Assembly: GCA_965205365.1 (NCBI GenBank)
Contig: CBDBGT010000011.1
Location: forward strand, 496,001-560,000
Direction: 5' to 3'
Source: JALZUR01 sp965205365
GTDB taxonomy: Bacteria; Bdellovibrionota; Bdellovibrionia; Bdellovibrionales; UBA1609
DNA length: 64,000 nt
The translations under genes and the position numbers were made by a program. The notes under the pieces are model-generated. The model was not told where the DNA came from. It did no database searches and was given only the letters and a program-made list of their open reading frames with translations. Positions 43,995-54,291 of this stretch are shown here, piece after piece; the first letter of the stretch is position 1, and every line of letters begins with the position of its first letter.

Positions 43995-46460
43995 TTAAAG
44001 ACCTGTTGAATAGCTTTTTACACTAAAGTTTTTATATTCAGTATCATCAAAATCATCTACCTGAATAGCGTCCCAACTAGCTTTAATTGATTCTGTAAGT
44101 ATAATTTTTTCCTCTTGAGTAATGACGTTCTTTTCAACTCCAAGCTCGACTAGAGTAGAAACTTTTTGCTTTGGAAGTATTTTAGCTTTAATTGCTTTTT
44201 TAATTTTTCGCTCAATACCTGATGCTTGCTTTGAAAGTCTAAACCCTCGTTCAAGTTTTCCTAAACCATTTTCAGTTTCTTCAGGAATATAAATTCCAGT
44301 AGTAAGTCTTTTCCTTTGTTCAGATAAGGCCATCATTTTTGTACACACCGCATGACCTAAATCATCACAGGGACCAGTTCCCATGGAGTTTAAACGTGCC
44401 CACTTACCAACAACACCTTTAAAAAACCACGTTAACCCTGGAACTTGAAGATTTGAGAAAATGCCTTCAAAACCTTTTTGAATTTCTCTATTGCCGTACT
44501 CTAAAGCATAATTTACAAAAGAAAGGTCTTCCTTTCTAGCTCCTTCTGCTTCAAACCTTCTTATAACAGCATAGTTTAAGTACATCCAAGAAAGAATATC
44601 AGCATACCTTCCTGTAATTTTCTCTTTAAACTTTAAGCTTCCCCCTAAAAAGCCCATGGCAACATCTGCCATAATAGCAAAGCTTGCAGAGGCCCAAGAT
44701 AGTTTTCTATAATGAGAATTAAGCACCCCACCACCAAATCCAACAGCTAAAAACCCCCTTGTCCAACTATGCAATACAGATCTAAAAATATTCCTTACAA
44801 TATGACCAATATGCCCCCAAAAAGCTAAATCAAAGCCTTTTAAATCTCCTTGTCTAGCAGTTTTAATTTCCTGATAAGCGTAGGGATGAGCACGTAAAGC
44901 GCCCTGTCCAAAAATCATAAGAGTTCTTGTTAAAATATTTGCACCTTCCACTGTAATTCCAATTGGAGTTGATTTATAAGCGTGAGCTAAGGTGTTTCTA
45001 GGCCCTTCAGAAATGGCAGAGCCTCCAACAATATCCATTGCTCCATTAATTGCTTTTCTAAAAGCCTCTGTGGTTTGAAGTTTTGCAATTGCTGTTACAA
45101 CAGGAGGACTGACTCCTCTATCAATTGCACCGCATGTAAAATTACGACAAGCATCTAGAATATAAGTAAAGCCACCAATTTCAGCTAAAGGCTCCTCAAC
45201 ACCTTCAAATTTACCAATTGATACACCAAATTGCTTTCTTACAGTGGCATGAGCTGATGCAACCCTAAAGGCCATCTTAACTCCACCAGTACTCTGAGAC
45301 GGAAGTGAAATACCACGTCCAGAACCTAAGCAGTCCATTAACATACTCCAGCCTTTGCCAACCCCTAAAACTCCACCTACTACACATTCTTCAAGATCCA
45401 CAACAACATCTTTACCCTGAGTTGGGCAGTTGTAAAAAGGAGCTCCTAATGGATTGTGTCTATTTCCTTTAACCACACCTGGAGTAGATGACGGAATCAG
45501 CGCACAAGTGATTCCTCTATCCTCCCCCTCATCATTTTGTTTTAATAAATTTTTAGGATCTTTTATTCTAAACGCCAAACCAATTGTTGTTGCCACTGCT
45601 GCCAAAGTAATCCAACGCTTGTTCCAATTTATACGAAGCTTTAACCTTCCATCATCTCCTTTAAAAACAACACCTTGTGAGGTTATTGCTCCAGCATCAC
45701 TTCCTGCTTGAGGCTCTGTAAGACCAAAACATGGGAGCTCTTCACCAGTAGCAAGTTTTGGAAGAAGCCTATCTTTTTGCTCTTGTGTTCCATAGTGATT
45801 TAAAAGTTCAGCCGGCCCTAATGAGTTTGGAACCATAACGCTAACTCCTGCAACAATTGAACGTGAAGCCATTTTTTCAACAACTGCCCCATGAGCCAAA
45901 GCAGAAAAGCCCAAACCTCCATAGGATTTTGGAATGATCATTCCAAAAAACTTTTCTTTTTTTAAAAACGCCCAAACCTCAGAAGGCATTTCTCTTTTTT
46001 GCCAAATCTCCCAATCATTAATCATCTTACAAACTTCTTCAACAGGACCATCTAAAAACGCCTGCTCCTCAACTTTAAGCTTTGGATAAACCTCTTTACC
46101 TAATTTTTTAAAATCAAGTTTTCCTGAAAATAAATCTTTTTCAATCCAAACAACACCTGCCTCTAACGCCGTTTTTTCCGTGTCTGAAATCTCTGGTAAA
46201 ACTTTTTTCATAACACCCATAATAAAAGACGAAACTAATATTCTTCTAATGGGCTTAATGACAAAAAGTAAAAGTACACCTATTAAAATATAAAGAGGCG
46301 TACTCATAAAACCACTGGCCATTGCTAGTATTGTAAAGGTCAACGCCCATAAAAAAAATGGAGCTCCTAAGTACCCAAGAAAAAATAACAACAGCACTGA
46401 CCCATAAATAACTACGCAGTTGTACTCAACAAACAATTCAAACATTGTGTTCAAATACAT
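43995..46460 (-). CDS. fadE: Acyl-CoA dehydrogenase FadE (long form)
   Basis: First oxidation step of fatty-acid beta-oxidation; electrons pass to ETF and then to ETF-QO (gene at 5933). ATG at 46460 is chosen for the GGAGAGG site upstream; the frame extends 13 codons further. The N-terminal 70 residues hold membrane helices as in E. coli FadE. Next come the acyl-CoA dehydrogenase blocks: FFGMIIPKSYGGLGFSALAH, CFGLTEPQAGSDAGA, GKGWSMLMDCLGSGRG, and RKQFGVSIGKFEGVEE. GGSAISEGPRNTLAHAYKS follows. The region from about 550 on matches DUF1974, present in FadE. 821 aa, as expected. Confidence 0.95.
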   Translation of the reverse strand: MYLNTMFELFVEYNCVVIYGSVLLLFFLGYLGAPFFLWALTFTILAMASGFMSTPLYILIGVLLLFVIKPIRRILVSSFIMGVMKKVLPEISDTEKTALEAGVVWIEKDLFSGKLDFKKLGKEVYPKLKVEEQAFLDGPVEEVCKMINDWEIWQKREMPSEVWAFLKKEKFFGMIIPKSYGGLGFSALAHGAVVEKMASRSIVAGVSVMVPNSLGPAELLNHYGTQEQKDRLLPKLATGEELPCFGLTEPQAGSDAGAITSQGVVFKGDDGRLKLRINWNKRWITLAAVATTIGLAFRIKDPKNLLKQNDEGEDRGITCALIPSSTPGVVKGNRHNPLGAPFYNCPTQGKDVVVDLEECVVGGVLGVGKGWSMLMDCLGSGRGISLPSQSTGGVKMAFRVASAHATVRKQFGVSIGKFEGVEEPLAEIGGFTYILDACRNFTCGAIDRGVSPPVVTAIAKLQTTEAFRKAINGAMDIVGGSAISEGPRNTLAHAYKSTPIGITVEGANILTRTLMIFGQGALRAHPYAYQEIKTARQGDLKGFDLAFWGHIGHIVRNIFRSVLHSWTRGFLAVGFGGGVLNSHYRKLSWASASFAIMADVAMGFLGGSLKFKEKITGRYADILSWMYLNYAVIRRFEAEGARKEDLSFVNYALEYGNREIQKGFEGIFSNLQVPGLTWFFKGVVGKWARLNSMGTGPCDDLGHAVCTKMMALSEQRKRLTTGIYIPEETENGLGKLERGFRLSKQASGIERKIKKAIKAKILPKQKVSTLVELGVEKNVITQEEKIILTESIKASWDAIQVDDFDDTEYKNFSVKSYSTGL

Positions 46461-47080
46461 TAAACCTCTCCTTACATCACATTTATATTTTGCATCCATG
46501 AACTATACTAGGTAAAATTTATTTATTCAATCTGTGTTACTTATCACACAAAAGCTAAGCTAGCGCATAATTTAATAGCATTATATAAAAAGCCTGCCTC
46601 TAAAGCCCTTATAAATTGAGGAATAAATATAGATTTTTAGGTACGTAATGAGCCTAACAATACACGATGTTTAACAAGATCAACTCTATAAAAAATCAAT
46701 TAAACCGAGTGTTTAAATTATCCAAAATTTTCTTAATCTAAATAAGTTCTTTTTCTAAACTTTTATTTTTAAATTTAAGTTCTTCTTGGTTCTTTTCTAA
46801 ATCCTTTTAATAACACTACTATGTTTTATTTTAAAACAAATTTTAAATTTAATGTACTCACTCAAGAATTTAAACTGTGGTTTCATTGATTTCTCTAAAA
46901 ACGTAGTCTTTTTTAAAGTAAACTGCTCACTATGATATTCATTACGGCGTGCTGTTTTTCCTAATTTCATTGACATTCATTAAATCTAGTACTTAATTTT
47001 AAATTAAAGCTGAACTTCACAAAAACACCTTTCTTACACTGGTTAAAAAAACAGCCTCATAAGCTATTAGGAGAAGTACC
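46461..47080. other. Intergenic, about 620 bases, no confident gene
   Basis: A minus-strand open stretch from ATG at 46976 reads MSMKLGKTARRNEYHSEQFT and stays open for about 60 codons. Further along, NLNLKIK-like Lys/Leu-rich pieces in broken frames resemble an IS3 OrfA zipper. Probably decayed mobile DNA; I could not assign it. Confidence 0.35.
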
Positions 47081-48334
47081 ATGATAAAGGCTATAACTTT
47101 TAATCTTAACAATTCTAAACGATGGGTTTTATATGATTTTGCAAATTCTGTTTTTGCAACCAGTGTGGCCTCTGCTTTTTTTCCTATAATGCTAAGAAAC
47201 TATTGGGGTAAAGAGCTTTTATCTGAAGAAGTCACTTTTTACTTAGGCCTTGCAAGCTCAGCAACCTCTTTAATCCTTGTCCTCTGTCTTCCTTTTTTAG
47301 GCTATGCTATTGATCAAATTGTTAATAAACCTGAGAAAGCTCTTTTTTTTACCGCTATTTTAGGTGGCAGTTTCACAACAAGTTTATTTTTTATTCATGA
47401 AGGGTCCTTTCAAACAGCTCTAATTTTGTATGTAGCCTCTTTTATACTTTTTGCTTTAGGAAACGCTCAATGTGATGGAATGCTTTTAAAAATTTATAAA
47501 AACCCCTCTCCTAAAGAGTTAAATACACTTTCTTCTAAAGGCTATGTCTATGGCTATCTAGGAGGAGGGCTGCTCTTACTCTTACAAAGCCTAACCTTAG
47601 TTTTTTACAAAAACTTAGGTTTTTCATCCCCTCTCATGCCGGTAAAACTTTGTTTTCTAAGTGCTGGTCTTTGGTGGATTTTTTTTTCAATTCCTTTATT
47701 AGGCATTAAAAAATTACACAAGACTTCAATTGTACCTGAAAATTTTTTTTCAAGCTCTTTAAGATTTTTAAAAAATTTAGACAAACAAACTCTCTTATTC
47801 TTAGGAGGTTGTTTCTTATACATTGATGTGGTCTTTACTATGTATAAAATGGCTGTGGATTTTGGCCTAAGCATAGGAATATCAGCAAATGCTCTTATTA
47901 TGGTTTTAATCTATGTACAAATTATTGGTGTGCCAGGAACTCTATTTATGAGTTGGTTTTCTAAAAAGTACACAACTCAAGGAGCTCTTTACTTAGGAAT
48001 TTTTTGTTACGCTATTGTTGTTGGATTCTCACCTTTTATAACCAATATTTATTCTTTTACTTTTTTAGCAAGCTTTATCGGCCTTTCACAAGGAGGCCTT
48101 CAAGCACTAAGCCGTTCACATTTTGCAACACTCATTAACACGTCTCAACAAGGCTTAAGCTTTGGATTTTTAAATGTTTTTGGAAAGCTCTCTGCTATAT
48201 TAGGACCTCTAGCAGTGGGTATAAGCGCTAAACTTTTAGGAGGAAATACTTATTCAGTATTGGTTTTATTTCCACTTCTTCTAGCTGCAACCATTTTCTT
48301 ACACTTTTCGTTTAAATCTTTTAAAAAAGTTTAA
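47081..48334 (+). CDS. UMF1-family MFS transporter
   Basis: 417 aa, about twelve membrane helices. RWVLYDFANSVFATSVASAF near the N-terminus is the hallmark of the UMF1 family (related to yeast Atg22, a vacuolar amino-acid exporter), and GLSQGGLQALSRSHFATL is another conserved block. Substrate in bacteria is not known. ATG at 47081 follows AGGAGAAG. It is alone, convergent with the TadG-like operon. Confidence 0.88.
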   Translation: MIKAITFNLNNSKRWVLYDFANSVFATSVASAFFPIMLRNYWGKELLSEEVTFYLGLASSATSLILVLCLPFLGYAIDQIVNKPEKALFFTAILGGSFTTSLFFIHEGSFQTALILYVASFILFALGNAQCDGMLLKIYKNPSPKELNTLSSKGYVYGYLGGGLLLLLQSLTLVFYKNLGFSSPLMPVKLCFLSAGLWWIFFSIPLLGIKKLHKTSIVPENFFSSSLRFLKNLDKQTLLFLGGCFLYIDVVFTMYKMAVDFGLSIGISANALIMVLIYVQIIGVPGTLFMSWFSKKYTTQGALYLGIFCYAIVVGFSPFITNIYSFTFLASFIGLSQGGLQALSRSHFATLINTSQQGLSFGFLNVFGKLSAILGPLAVGISAKLLGGNTYSVLVLFPLLLAATIFLHFSFKSFKKV

Positions 48335-48562
48335 CACCTTTACCCTAATATTTAAGCCTCCAAGTCTTCAAAGCTTTTAACAAGATTAAACTCTAACTTC
48401 TATGAAGTAAATTTTAGACCGCTTACGCCATAGTTAAATGAATAGTGAAATGAAAAACCTTTTTTAAAAAGGGCTTAAGGAAAAAACCTCTTGAATATGA
48501 TTTATACCTATATCCTTACTACTTTTTTCATTAATTTTCTTACCATATCTATGAAATGGGTT

Positions 48563-50677
48563 TTAGTAAACATTTCGTATTTGCCCAGAAATTCCCTGAC
48601 CACCAATGGGATGATCAGCCTGAAGATAGCCCTTAGAAATTATTTTTACAGAATAACCTGAACGCCCGCCCCTTAAACATTCTGATGGAATTTTAGGTCT
48701 ACCACTTGGAACCTTAATATGACATGTAGCAAACTTACTTTTTACAGCGCTCTCATTGGCCGAATCATAGTTCATAACTACATCACCTGATATCCAGGAA
48801 GATAAAAAAGCTTGCTTATTGGTACTGTTCAACCATGGAGCTAAACGCTTTCTTTTAACACCATCTTTAGCCTCAGACAGTTTAGAAATTTCCATTTGAT
48901 CTTGAATATCAAAATTTACCATTGGACCTTCATAAGAGCCTATGTCACCTCGAACCTCCACTCCATCTGGTACGGGCAACCAATCTTTTAATTTTCCGTT
49001 GGGACCGTCTATAAAATAATCATAAAAACCTGGAACAATTGTATAATAGGTCATATCAAATATGTCTGGTGCAATAGCAGCAATTTCAAGCCTTCGATTA
49101 AAAGCTTCCCAAGGACCACTAGGGTTAAAAATATTTTGTGCCAATGGATCGTTATAGGAATCATTTGTGTAAGAGTAAGTTGCTCGATAATAATGAGATA
49201 AGCTTGTTTTTGATGTTCCATGAATGCCCCATGCTCCTATAATTTGACCCGCTGCAACCATTGATGCCTTAGTAGTTAGCCCCTGTTTATCACCAGGAAA
49301 ACGTGAGTAATTAGGAAATAAAGTTTTATCAAGAGGGTCTTGAATCTTTGCAAGATCTCCTCTACTCACACGAGGTGGAAGAAGAGAGTCTGTTCTATAC
49401 CCACTATTAGATTCAAAAGAACCTGAAGACCATTGGCTTTTATACCATGGACCAATACGCCCTCCAAAAGGCTTTGAGTAAGCTATGGCATTTATATTGA
49501 TTCCTAATCCGAAAATATCATTTAAAAAAAGTGGTTTAGAAACAGCCCTTCCAGTGGCTTTATTGTAAACCATATACCATGGGTTTTTTTCAACCCCTAA
49601 AGAAAGATTTAAAAACTCATCACTATGTGCTCCTAAAAAACCATAATACTCTATCTGATTATCTGGATCTAAAACCTTTTTAAATGCTCTAGCTCCTGCC
49701 CCATTGCCAGAAGCAAGTACTGCATTCACCCCAACAGAACTAGCATGTGTCTCAAGTCTCTCGCTACAGGAACTAGACTGTTCAAAAATAGAATATGGAA
49801 TAATTGTGTTTATATATATTGGATTAAGCCACTGTTCTGGTGATAACCCCTCCATTGAATTTATAAATTCAATGGAGGCAGCGTTACGATCTTCTCGATT
49901 AGACTCTGAAAGGTTAAATAAAAAAGTTTTTTTTGCTCCCTCATAAACAGATTTACCCTCTAAATCTCTCATTCCCCCAAGAGTAATAGGCAGTGCTAAG
50001 TTTTTAGCTAAAGCATGGATTACTGCTCTTCTATCTCTTTGCTCTAACTTATGAGAACCAACAATGGTATTTGCAAACCACCAATTTACATAAGAAGTCC
50101 CTGAGCAAGTTTGGTGAATTGATATGTTTGCAGCCGTAGTATGGTCATTAGTTTGACCTATAATACCACCCAAAACACGTGCCGAAACTCCTGAAAGATA
50201 GTCCACTTTAAAATCAATTGTAGAACAGGCATTATCGTCATAAAGCTCCTTAAACATATGAGCTGCGCCAATACAAATTCTTGGAGGAATCCATGTATTA
50301 CCCTTAACAAACACCTGTGCAGGTTTATAAGTATTATGATTATTTGTAAATCCAGTTGCGTTATTACCAAGCCCTGGGTGAAACAAACTACCTTCAGTTC
50401 TTGCACCATTTCCTATAACTCTATACCTAAAGGCTGCAAGTTTCCAACTTTGTCTAATTTGATAATTCGAGTGTGCAATGGCCGTTAACATTTCAGCTTG
50501 TTTAGTGGCTACATAATATGAGGCTAAGTCTGTTGCATTTTGTAAATTTATTTTATCATGAACAAACATACCCATACTAATGGTCATTCCAAATAGAGTA
50601 AACAAAACCATAAAAACAAAAGCTACAAAAATTGTAATCTGTCCTTTTATTTTAATTAATTTTTTTTTTAAACACAT
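48563..50677 (-). CDS. TadG-like pilus/surface protein with TadE/G-type N-terminal helix
   Basis: About 704 aa. ATG at 50677 is likely, though GTG at 50683 is possible and no clear ribosome site is seen. KGQITIFVAFVFMVLFTLFG then MTISMGMFVHDKINLQNATD is the Tad pilus-assembly TadG-like N-terminal region (PF13400 type): a basic start, a hydrophobic helix and the LQNAxDxAA-like segment. The rest (about 640 residues) is large, polar and presumably periplasmic or extracellular, with no domain I recognise. Third gene of an operon with the two secreted proteins upstream. Confidence 0.8.
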   Translation of the reverse strand: MCLKKKLIKIKGQITIFVAFVFMVLFTLFGMTISMGMFVHDKINLQNATDLASYYVATKQAEMLTAIAHSNYQIRQSWKLAAFRYRVIGNGARTEGSLFHPGLGNNATGFTNNHNTYKPAQVFVKGNTWIPPRICIGAAHMFKELYDDNACSTIDFKVDYLSGVSARVLGGIIGQTNDHTTAANISIHQTCSGTSYVNWWFANTIVGSHKLEQRDRRAVIHALAKNLALPITLGGMRDLEGKSVYEGAKKTFLFNLSESNREDRNAASIEFINSMEGLSPEQWLNPIYINTIIPYSIFEQSSSCSERLETHASSVGVNAVLASGNGAGARAFKKVLDPDNQIEYYGFLGAHSDEFLNLSLGVEKNPWYMVYNKATGRAVSKPLFLNDIFGLGININAIAYSKPFGGRIGPWYKSQWSSGSFESNSGYRTDSLLPPRVSRGDLAKIQDPLDKTLFPNYSRFPGDKQGLTTKASMVAAGQIIGAWGIHGTSKTSLSHYYRATYSYTNDSYNDPLAQNIFNPSGPWEAFNRRLEIAAIAPDIFDMTYYTIVPGFYDYFIDGPNGKLKDWLPVPDGVEVRGDIGSYEGPMVNFDIQDQMEISKLSEAKDGVKRKRLAPWLNSTNKQAFLSSWISGDVVMNYDSANESAVKSKFATCHIKVPSGRPKIPSECLRGGRSGYSVKIISKGYLQADHPIGGQGISGQIRNVY

Positions 50678-50725
50678 GGACACAAATTGTAGCAGTTTTA
50701 AATACTAAGCGCTAGTTTTAGTTTT

Positions 50726-51598
50726 TTAGTCTGCTTCTGTAAAAAGTTCTTTATTTTCCAGCTTTTTTCTGTAACGCCTTTGAATCATATCAAAAATGTT
50801 ATCTCCAGCAAAACCAACATCACCCTTAGCATCTTTATCTGAAAGTCCAGCTAAAAACTCTTTTTTCTTATCTTCTAGCTTTGTTTTTTTACTATTTTCA
50901 GGGCCTGTAATATACTCATCTTCAAAAATAATATCTACACTGTTTGTTTCATCAGCTGATGCTACTGCTCTGCCTTGATCTTTTGTTTTACCCTTTAAAG
51001 CTTTTTCAACTCCAGCTAACTTATGAGACATTTTTTTTGATAAACTCTCAGGCATTTTTACTTCATCAAAACCAAAAACTTGCCCTGTTGGACTTGTAAC
51101 AGTTTGAGCGTCTTTATCTATTTTAAAACCTTTTTTGTCAATTCCAGCTAACCTTTCTACGGCAGCTGTTTCCATCTCAAGAATAGGCTTTTCATAACCT
51201 GTGCCTTGTTTAAAAGGGTCCTTAAAACCCTCTAAGGCTAAATCTACTTCATCAGGAGTACAGCCAGTTGTTTTATCAAAGCAAAACCCTGCTTCTGTAG
51301 GATCAAAACCAAATGATGATCCATTGTTAAGAGCTCTTGCTGTCTTCCCTGCATCTTTTGCACTACGAAGGAGTTCAATAGTCAAAGCACTTGCTGCTGC
51401 AGCTTTGAAACAACATGTAGCGCGAGTAGAAGAACAGCAAGCCCACATTTTTTTTGCATATGTACCAGATAACCCAGCCCCCGCCACGCTAGTAATTCTT
51501 GTTAGATTAGCATCGGTGGAACCTCCAGCATACAAAGTCTGGGGAATCATTAAGCTCATACCAAATACTAAAATTATTATTGAAATAGATTTTTTCAC
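50726..51598 (-). CDS. Secreted Cys-rich hypothetical protein of the TadG-like operon
   Basis: 290 aa. Signal peptide 1-24 (ending in LYAGG). Just after it is a Cys cluster (MWACCSSTRATCCFKAAA), followed by CFDKTTGC. The C-terminus DNIFDMIQRRYRKKLENKEL resembles that of the upstream gene's product (SIFERISNRFKASIVKENLF). The two are thus probably paralogous or share a targeting or assembly signal. No known domain. Middle gene of the operon: 11 bases after the upstream stop, about 50 bases before the TadG-like gene. Confidence 0.65.
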   Translation of the reverse strand: MKKSISIIILVFGMSLMIPQTLYAGGSTDANLTRITSVAGAGLSGTYAKKMWACCSSTRATCCFKAAAASALTIELLRSAKDAGKTARALNNGSSFGFDPTEAGFCFDKTTGCTPDEVDLALEGFKDPFKQGTGYEKPILEMETAAVERLAGIDKKGFKIDKDAQTVTSPTGQVFGFDEVKMPESLSKKMSHKLAGVEKALKGKTKDQGRAVASADETNSVDIIFEDEYITGPENSKKTKLEDKKKEFLAGLSDKDAKGDVGFAGDNIFDMIQRRYRKKLENKELFTEAD

Positions 51599-51609
51599 CT
51601 TTCTGTCCT

Positions 51610-53094
51610 TTATTCTTGGTTAGCCCTACAATCAAATAGATTTTCTTTCACTATTGACGCTTTAAATCTATTTGAAATTCTCTCAAATATCGAGCCTGAT
51701 GAGTCAGGAGAAATCCCTGCGTCAGCAAGCCCCCTTTCAAAAGCTACTACAGCCTCTTTATCTTCATCATTTTTACTTTTCCATCCATTTAATCTTTTTC
51801 CACTATCAAAAGAAGGGCTTAACCCACTTGATGGTGACGATCCACTTTCTTTAAAGCCTAGAAAAGGATTTTTTCCTTTAGGGCCTTTACTAGCTGTTCC
51901 TCTTTCAGCACCAGTTTCTTGTTTACCACTAGGGCCTCCTCCTCCTGAACTATTGGTAACCACAGGAGTTTCTCCCCCTGGCGATTTAGAATCTGGGTTT
52001 GGTGAAGGTTCATTATCCTTTGGTTGTAGTGTTTCCAAAATATCATTCCCATCTGGCTGAGTTGAATTAAAATCATCATCTAACTTTAAAGCAGCCAAAC
52101 CAGGGCCTTCATTAGAGTTCTGTGTTTGACTATAATAGCCTCTACAAACTTCAGGATTAGCACGAGCATGAATGACGTTTCCACAATCAACGGGAGCATT
52201 TGGCTGACTTTTATCATCACCATCATCACCTAATAGTGCTAAATTTAATAAAGTTTTTCCACATTCTAATGCCTCGCCCTGTACCCTTACCAGGCTTTGA
52301 GATTGAGTTTCAGCCTGACTTTGACCTGTTTCCAATGCAGTTGAAATTTTATCCTTTAAACCATTTAAATTGTTAAGTAATGCCTCCTGAGTAGAATGAG
52401 ACGACTCTGAAAGCCTTGCCTCCTTAATAGTTTTTTCAAGCTTTTTAAGTAAAGGAACTGAACCATGAACATAAACACCGTTCACTCCAAAAAACATACG
52501 GCCCCCATCTTTAAGAAGTTTACAACTCCTGCTAGTTCCTTTGGATTTACCAAGAGCTCCAACAACGGTAGGTAAAGACTTAAGACATGCCACACCACCT
52601 CCCCCACCAATAAGCTCCAGCCCTAATGCTCCAGCAAAGGTAGCCCAAGGCATAACGGCATTTAATGCTTTTTTAATATTACTCAAACAAGACTCTGGCT
52701 TTGTACAGCATTTTATAGCTCCGTTAGATAAGGTTTCCTGCTTTTTAAAAATTACCTTAGCTTGTTTTATAAATATATCAGACTCTGCCTTATGTCTTTG
52801 TGGAAATCTCCCCCCTATAGAATTAATGCCCTTGGCCTGAAGATTTAGCCTCCTCAGTTCATTTTTCATATCCTCTTGCTTACTCTTAAGATCACTTAGA
52901 CTTGAAGCACCGTGAGATTGTAAAACTATCTCCTCTAATGCATCCTGTGCTCCCTTTGCAACACTTGTATTTATAGTTGAATTCGCTGTTGCTATTGGCC
53001 CTTGAGTACTAGTAGTACCAGGCCTGCTTTGAGCTTGTGAAAAAAACAAGGTTGTAACACCCACGAATAATAATATTTTTGTTATATTTTTCAT
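51610..53094 (-). CDS. Secreted hypothetical protein, first gene of the TadG-like operon
   Basis: 494 aa. Signal peptide 1-23 (ending QAQS). It has a coiled-coil-like stretch (about 55-120), a Cys/Gly-rich region (IKCCTKPESCLSNIKKALNA, then GGGGGVACLK) and a long low-complexity Pro/Ser/Gly linker. It closes with the SIFERISNRF tail shared with the next gene. The CCxxxxxCxxxIK...A pattern also parallels the CC/CCF region of the downstream protein, supporting common ancestry. Likely acts with the TadG-like protein at the cell surface; function unknown. Confidence 0.65.
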   Translation of the reverse strand: MKNITKILLFVGVTTLFFSQAQSRPGTTSTQGPIATANSTINTSVAKGAQDALEEIVLQSHGASSLSDLKSKQEDMKNELRRLNLQAKGINSIGGRFPQRHKAESDIFIKQAKVIFKKQETLSNGAIKCCTKPESCLSNIKKALNAVMPWATFAGALGLELIGGGGGVACLKSLPTVVGALGKSKGTSRSCKLLKDGGRMFFGVNGVYVHGSVPLLKKLEKTIKEARLSESSHSTQEALLNNLNGLKDKISTALETGQSQAETQSQSLVRVQGEALECGKTLLNLALLGDDGDDKSQPNAPVDCGNVIHARANPEVCRGYYSQTQNSNEGPGLAALKLDDDFNSTQPDGNDILETLQPKDNEPSPNPDSKSPGGETPVVTNSSGGGGPSGKQETGAERGTASKGPKGKNPFLGFKESGSSPSSGLSPSFDSGKRLNGWKSKNDEDKEAVVAFERGLADAGISPDSSGSIFERISNRFKASIVKENLFDCRANQE

Positions 53095-53449
53095 ACCCTA
53101 GAAATCGGTCACATAATTAAGAGACTTAAGAAAAAAATACAGATTAAAGTCCATTGATTCATTTTGAGGCATTTAATTCTAAATTTTTGCAACAGTTTCA
53201 CAACAATAGGAATTTAAAATTCAACAGCTTTATAAAAATCAACTCTCTACACCTAATGCACCCCTTAAGCCCCACAGCTTATAAAGAGCCTTATTCATTA
53301 ATAATTTAAGTAAAAAATCACTAAGATTATGGCTTTCAAAAGGTTAAACTTTAATTTTTACTATTATAATTTAAATAAAAAGCTAAATTAAATTTTAATT
53401 TAATCCGAGAACAGTTACTAGATTCAAACAAAAGGATTGGAAGTAAAAA
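53095..53449. other. Intergenic between divergent genes
   Basis: 355 bases carrying the promoters for the TadG-like operon (leftward) and for the secreted protein (rightward). I see no distinct operator or RNA. Confidence 0.4.
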
Positions 53450-54289
53450 TTGAAAAAAATGAAATTTAGTAAATCTTTAGTTTTAATAATATTTAGCTTA
53501 TTTCTTTCTAATTTATCTGAAGCTAAAACTTTTTGCACAAAGCTTTCTAAATCTTATAAGAACAAAATTTCAAAAAAATTTAAGCAAGACCCTTTTTTTC
53601 TAGTAGAATCTTTTCTAAAGATTCCACAAAACTCTAATTTTGATAACACTCCTTCATCACAAAACAAACTTCTAACCCATAGCTTTGATCTAAATAGAAT
53701 ACAAATATCAATTCAAAAAAATTTAAAATCCAAAGCCATATCAAAAATCCTTTTTGATTGGATAAGAACACAATACTTTAGTAGCTATGATAAGAATCTA
53801 TCTAAAAAAACCGAATATCTTTTAGAAGAAAATAGATACCTTCTAACAAAGAAAGAACGCCTTAGTATAACTAACTCGTTACGTCTTTCAACTGGCATCA
53901 CACAAAAATCCTGTTCAAAAGAAGAAAGGCTTCTTCTTCGATGCAAAAGTCTTTACGTTATCACAGTTCAAAACACCCCAGCAGTTTCTTGTAAGAATAA
54001 AAATCTAAAACAAGCTTTTGAAACAAAATTTTATTTAACTTTTTCAAAAAAATATGGTTTTAAAATATTAGACATTTCACTACTTGGAAAAAGAATCACC
54101 TTAAACTCCATAAAACATATGGTTTCCCTTAAGAAGAAAGGCTTTAACAAAAGTGCTGTGGCTTCTCATATTTCCTTGCTTTCAAATAACCCAAACACCT
54201 TCCAGTTTCCTAAAAAACAAGTCAATACAGCTAATTTCTTAGCAACTTTGCAAAATAAAAGCCCTACTAGGCTCCCTGCATCACTTTAA
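53450..54289 (+). CDS. Secreted hypothetical protein (279 aa)
   Basis: TTG at 53450 is preferred because GGAAG lies six bases upstream; ATG at 53459 is the alternative. A signal peptide (ending in LSEA) precedes a Lys/Ser-rich mature protein with four or more cysteines (FCTKL, KSCSKEERLLLRCKSLYVI, VSCKNK). The overall layout (helical, with a strand segment VQNTPAVSCK) faintly recalls MlaC-type periplasmic lipid carriers, but no motif confirms it. Convergent with the HAD gene, two bases apart. It stands opposite the TadG-like operon and may share its promoter region. Confidence 0.6.
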   Translation: MKKMKFSKSLVLIIFSLFLSNLSEAKTFCTKLSKSYKNKISKKFKQDPFFLVESFLKIPQNSNFDNTPSSQNKLLTHSFDLNRIQISIQKNLKSKAISKILFDWIRTQYFSSYDKNLSKKTEYLLEENRYLLTKKERLSITNSLRLSTGITQKSCSKEERLLLRCKSLYVITVQNTPAVSCKNKNLKQAFETKFYLTFSKKYGFKILDISLLGKRITLNSIKHMVSLKKKGFNKSAVASHISLLSNNPNTFQFPKKQVNTANFLATLQNKSPTRLPASL

Positions 54290-54291
54290 CT

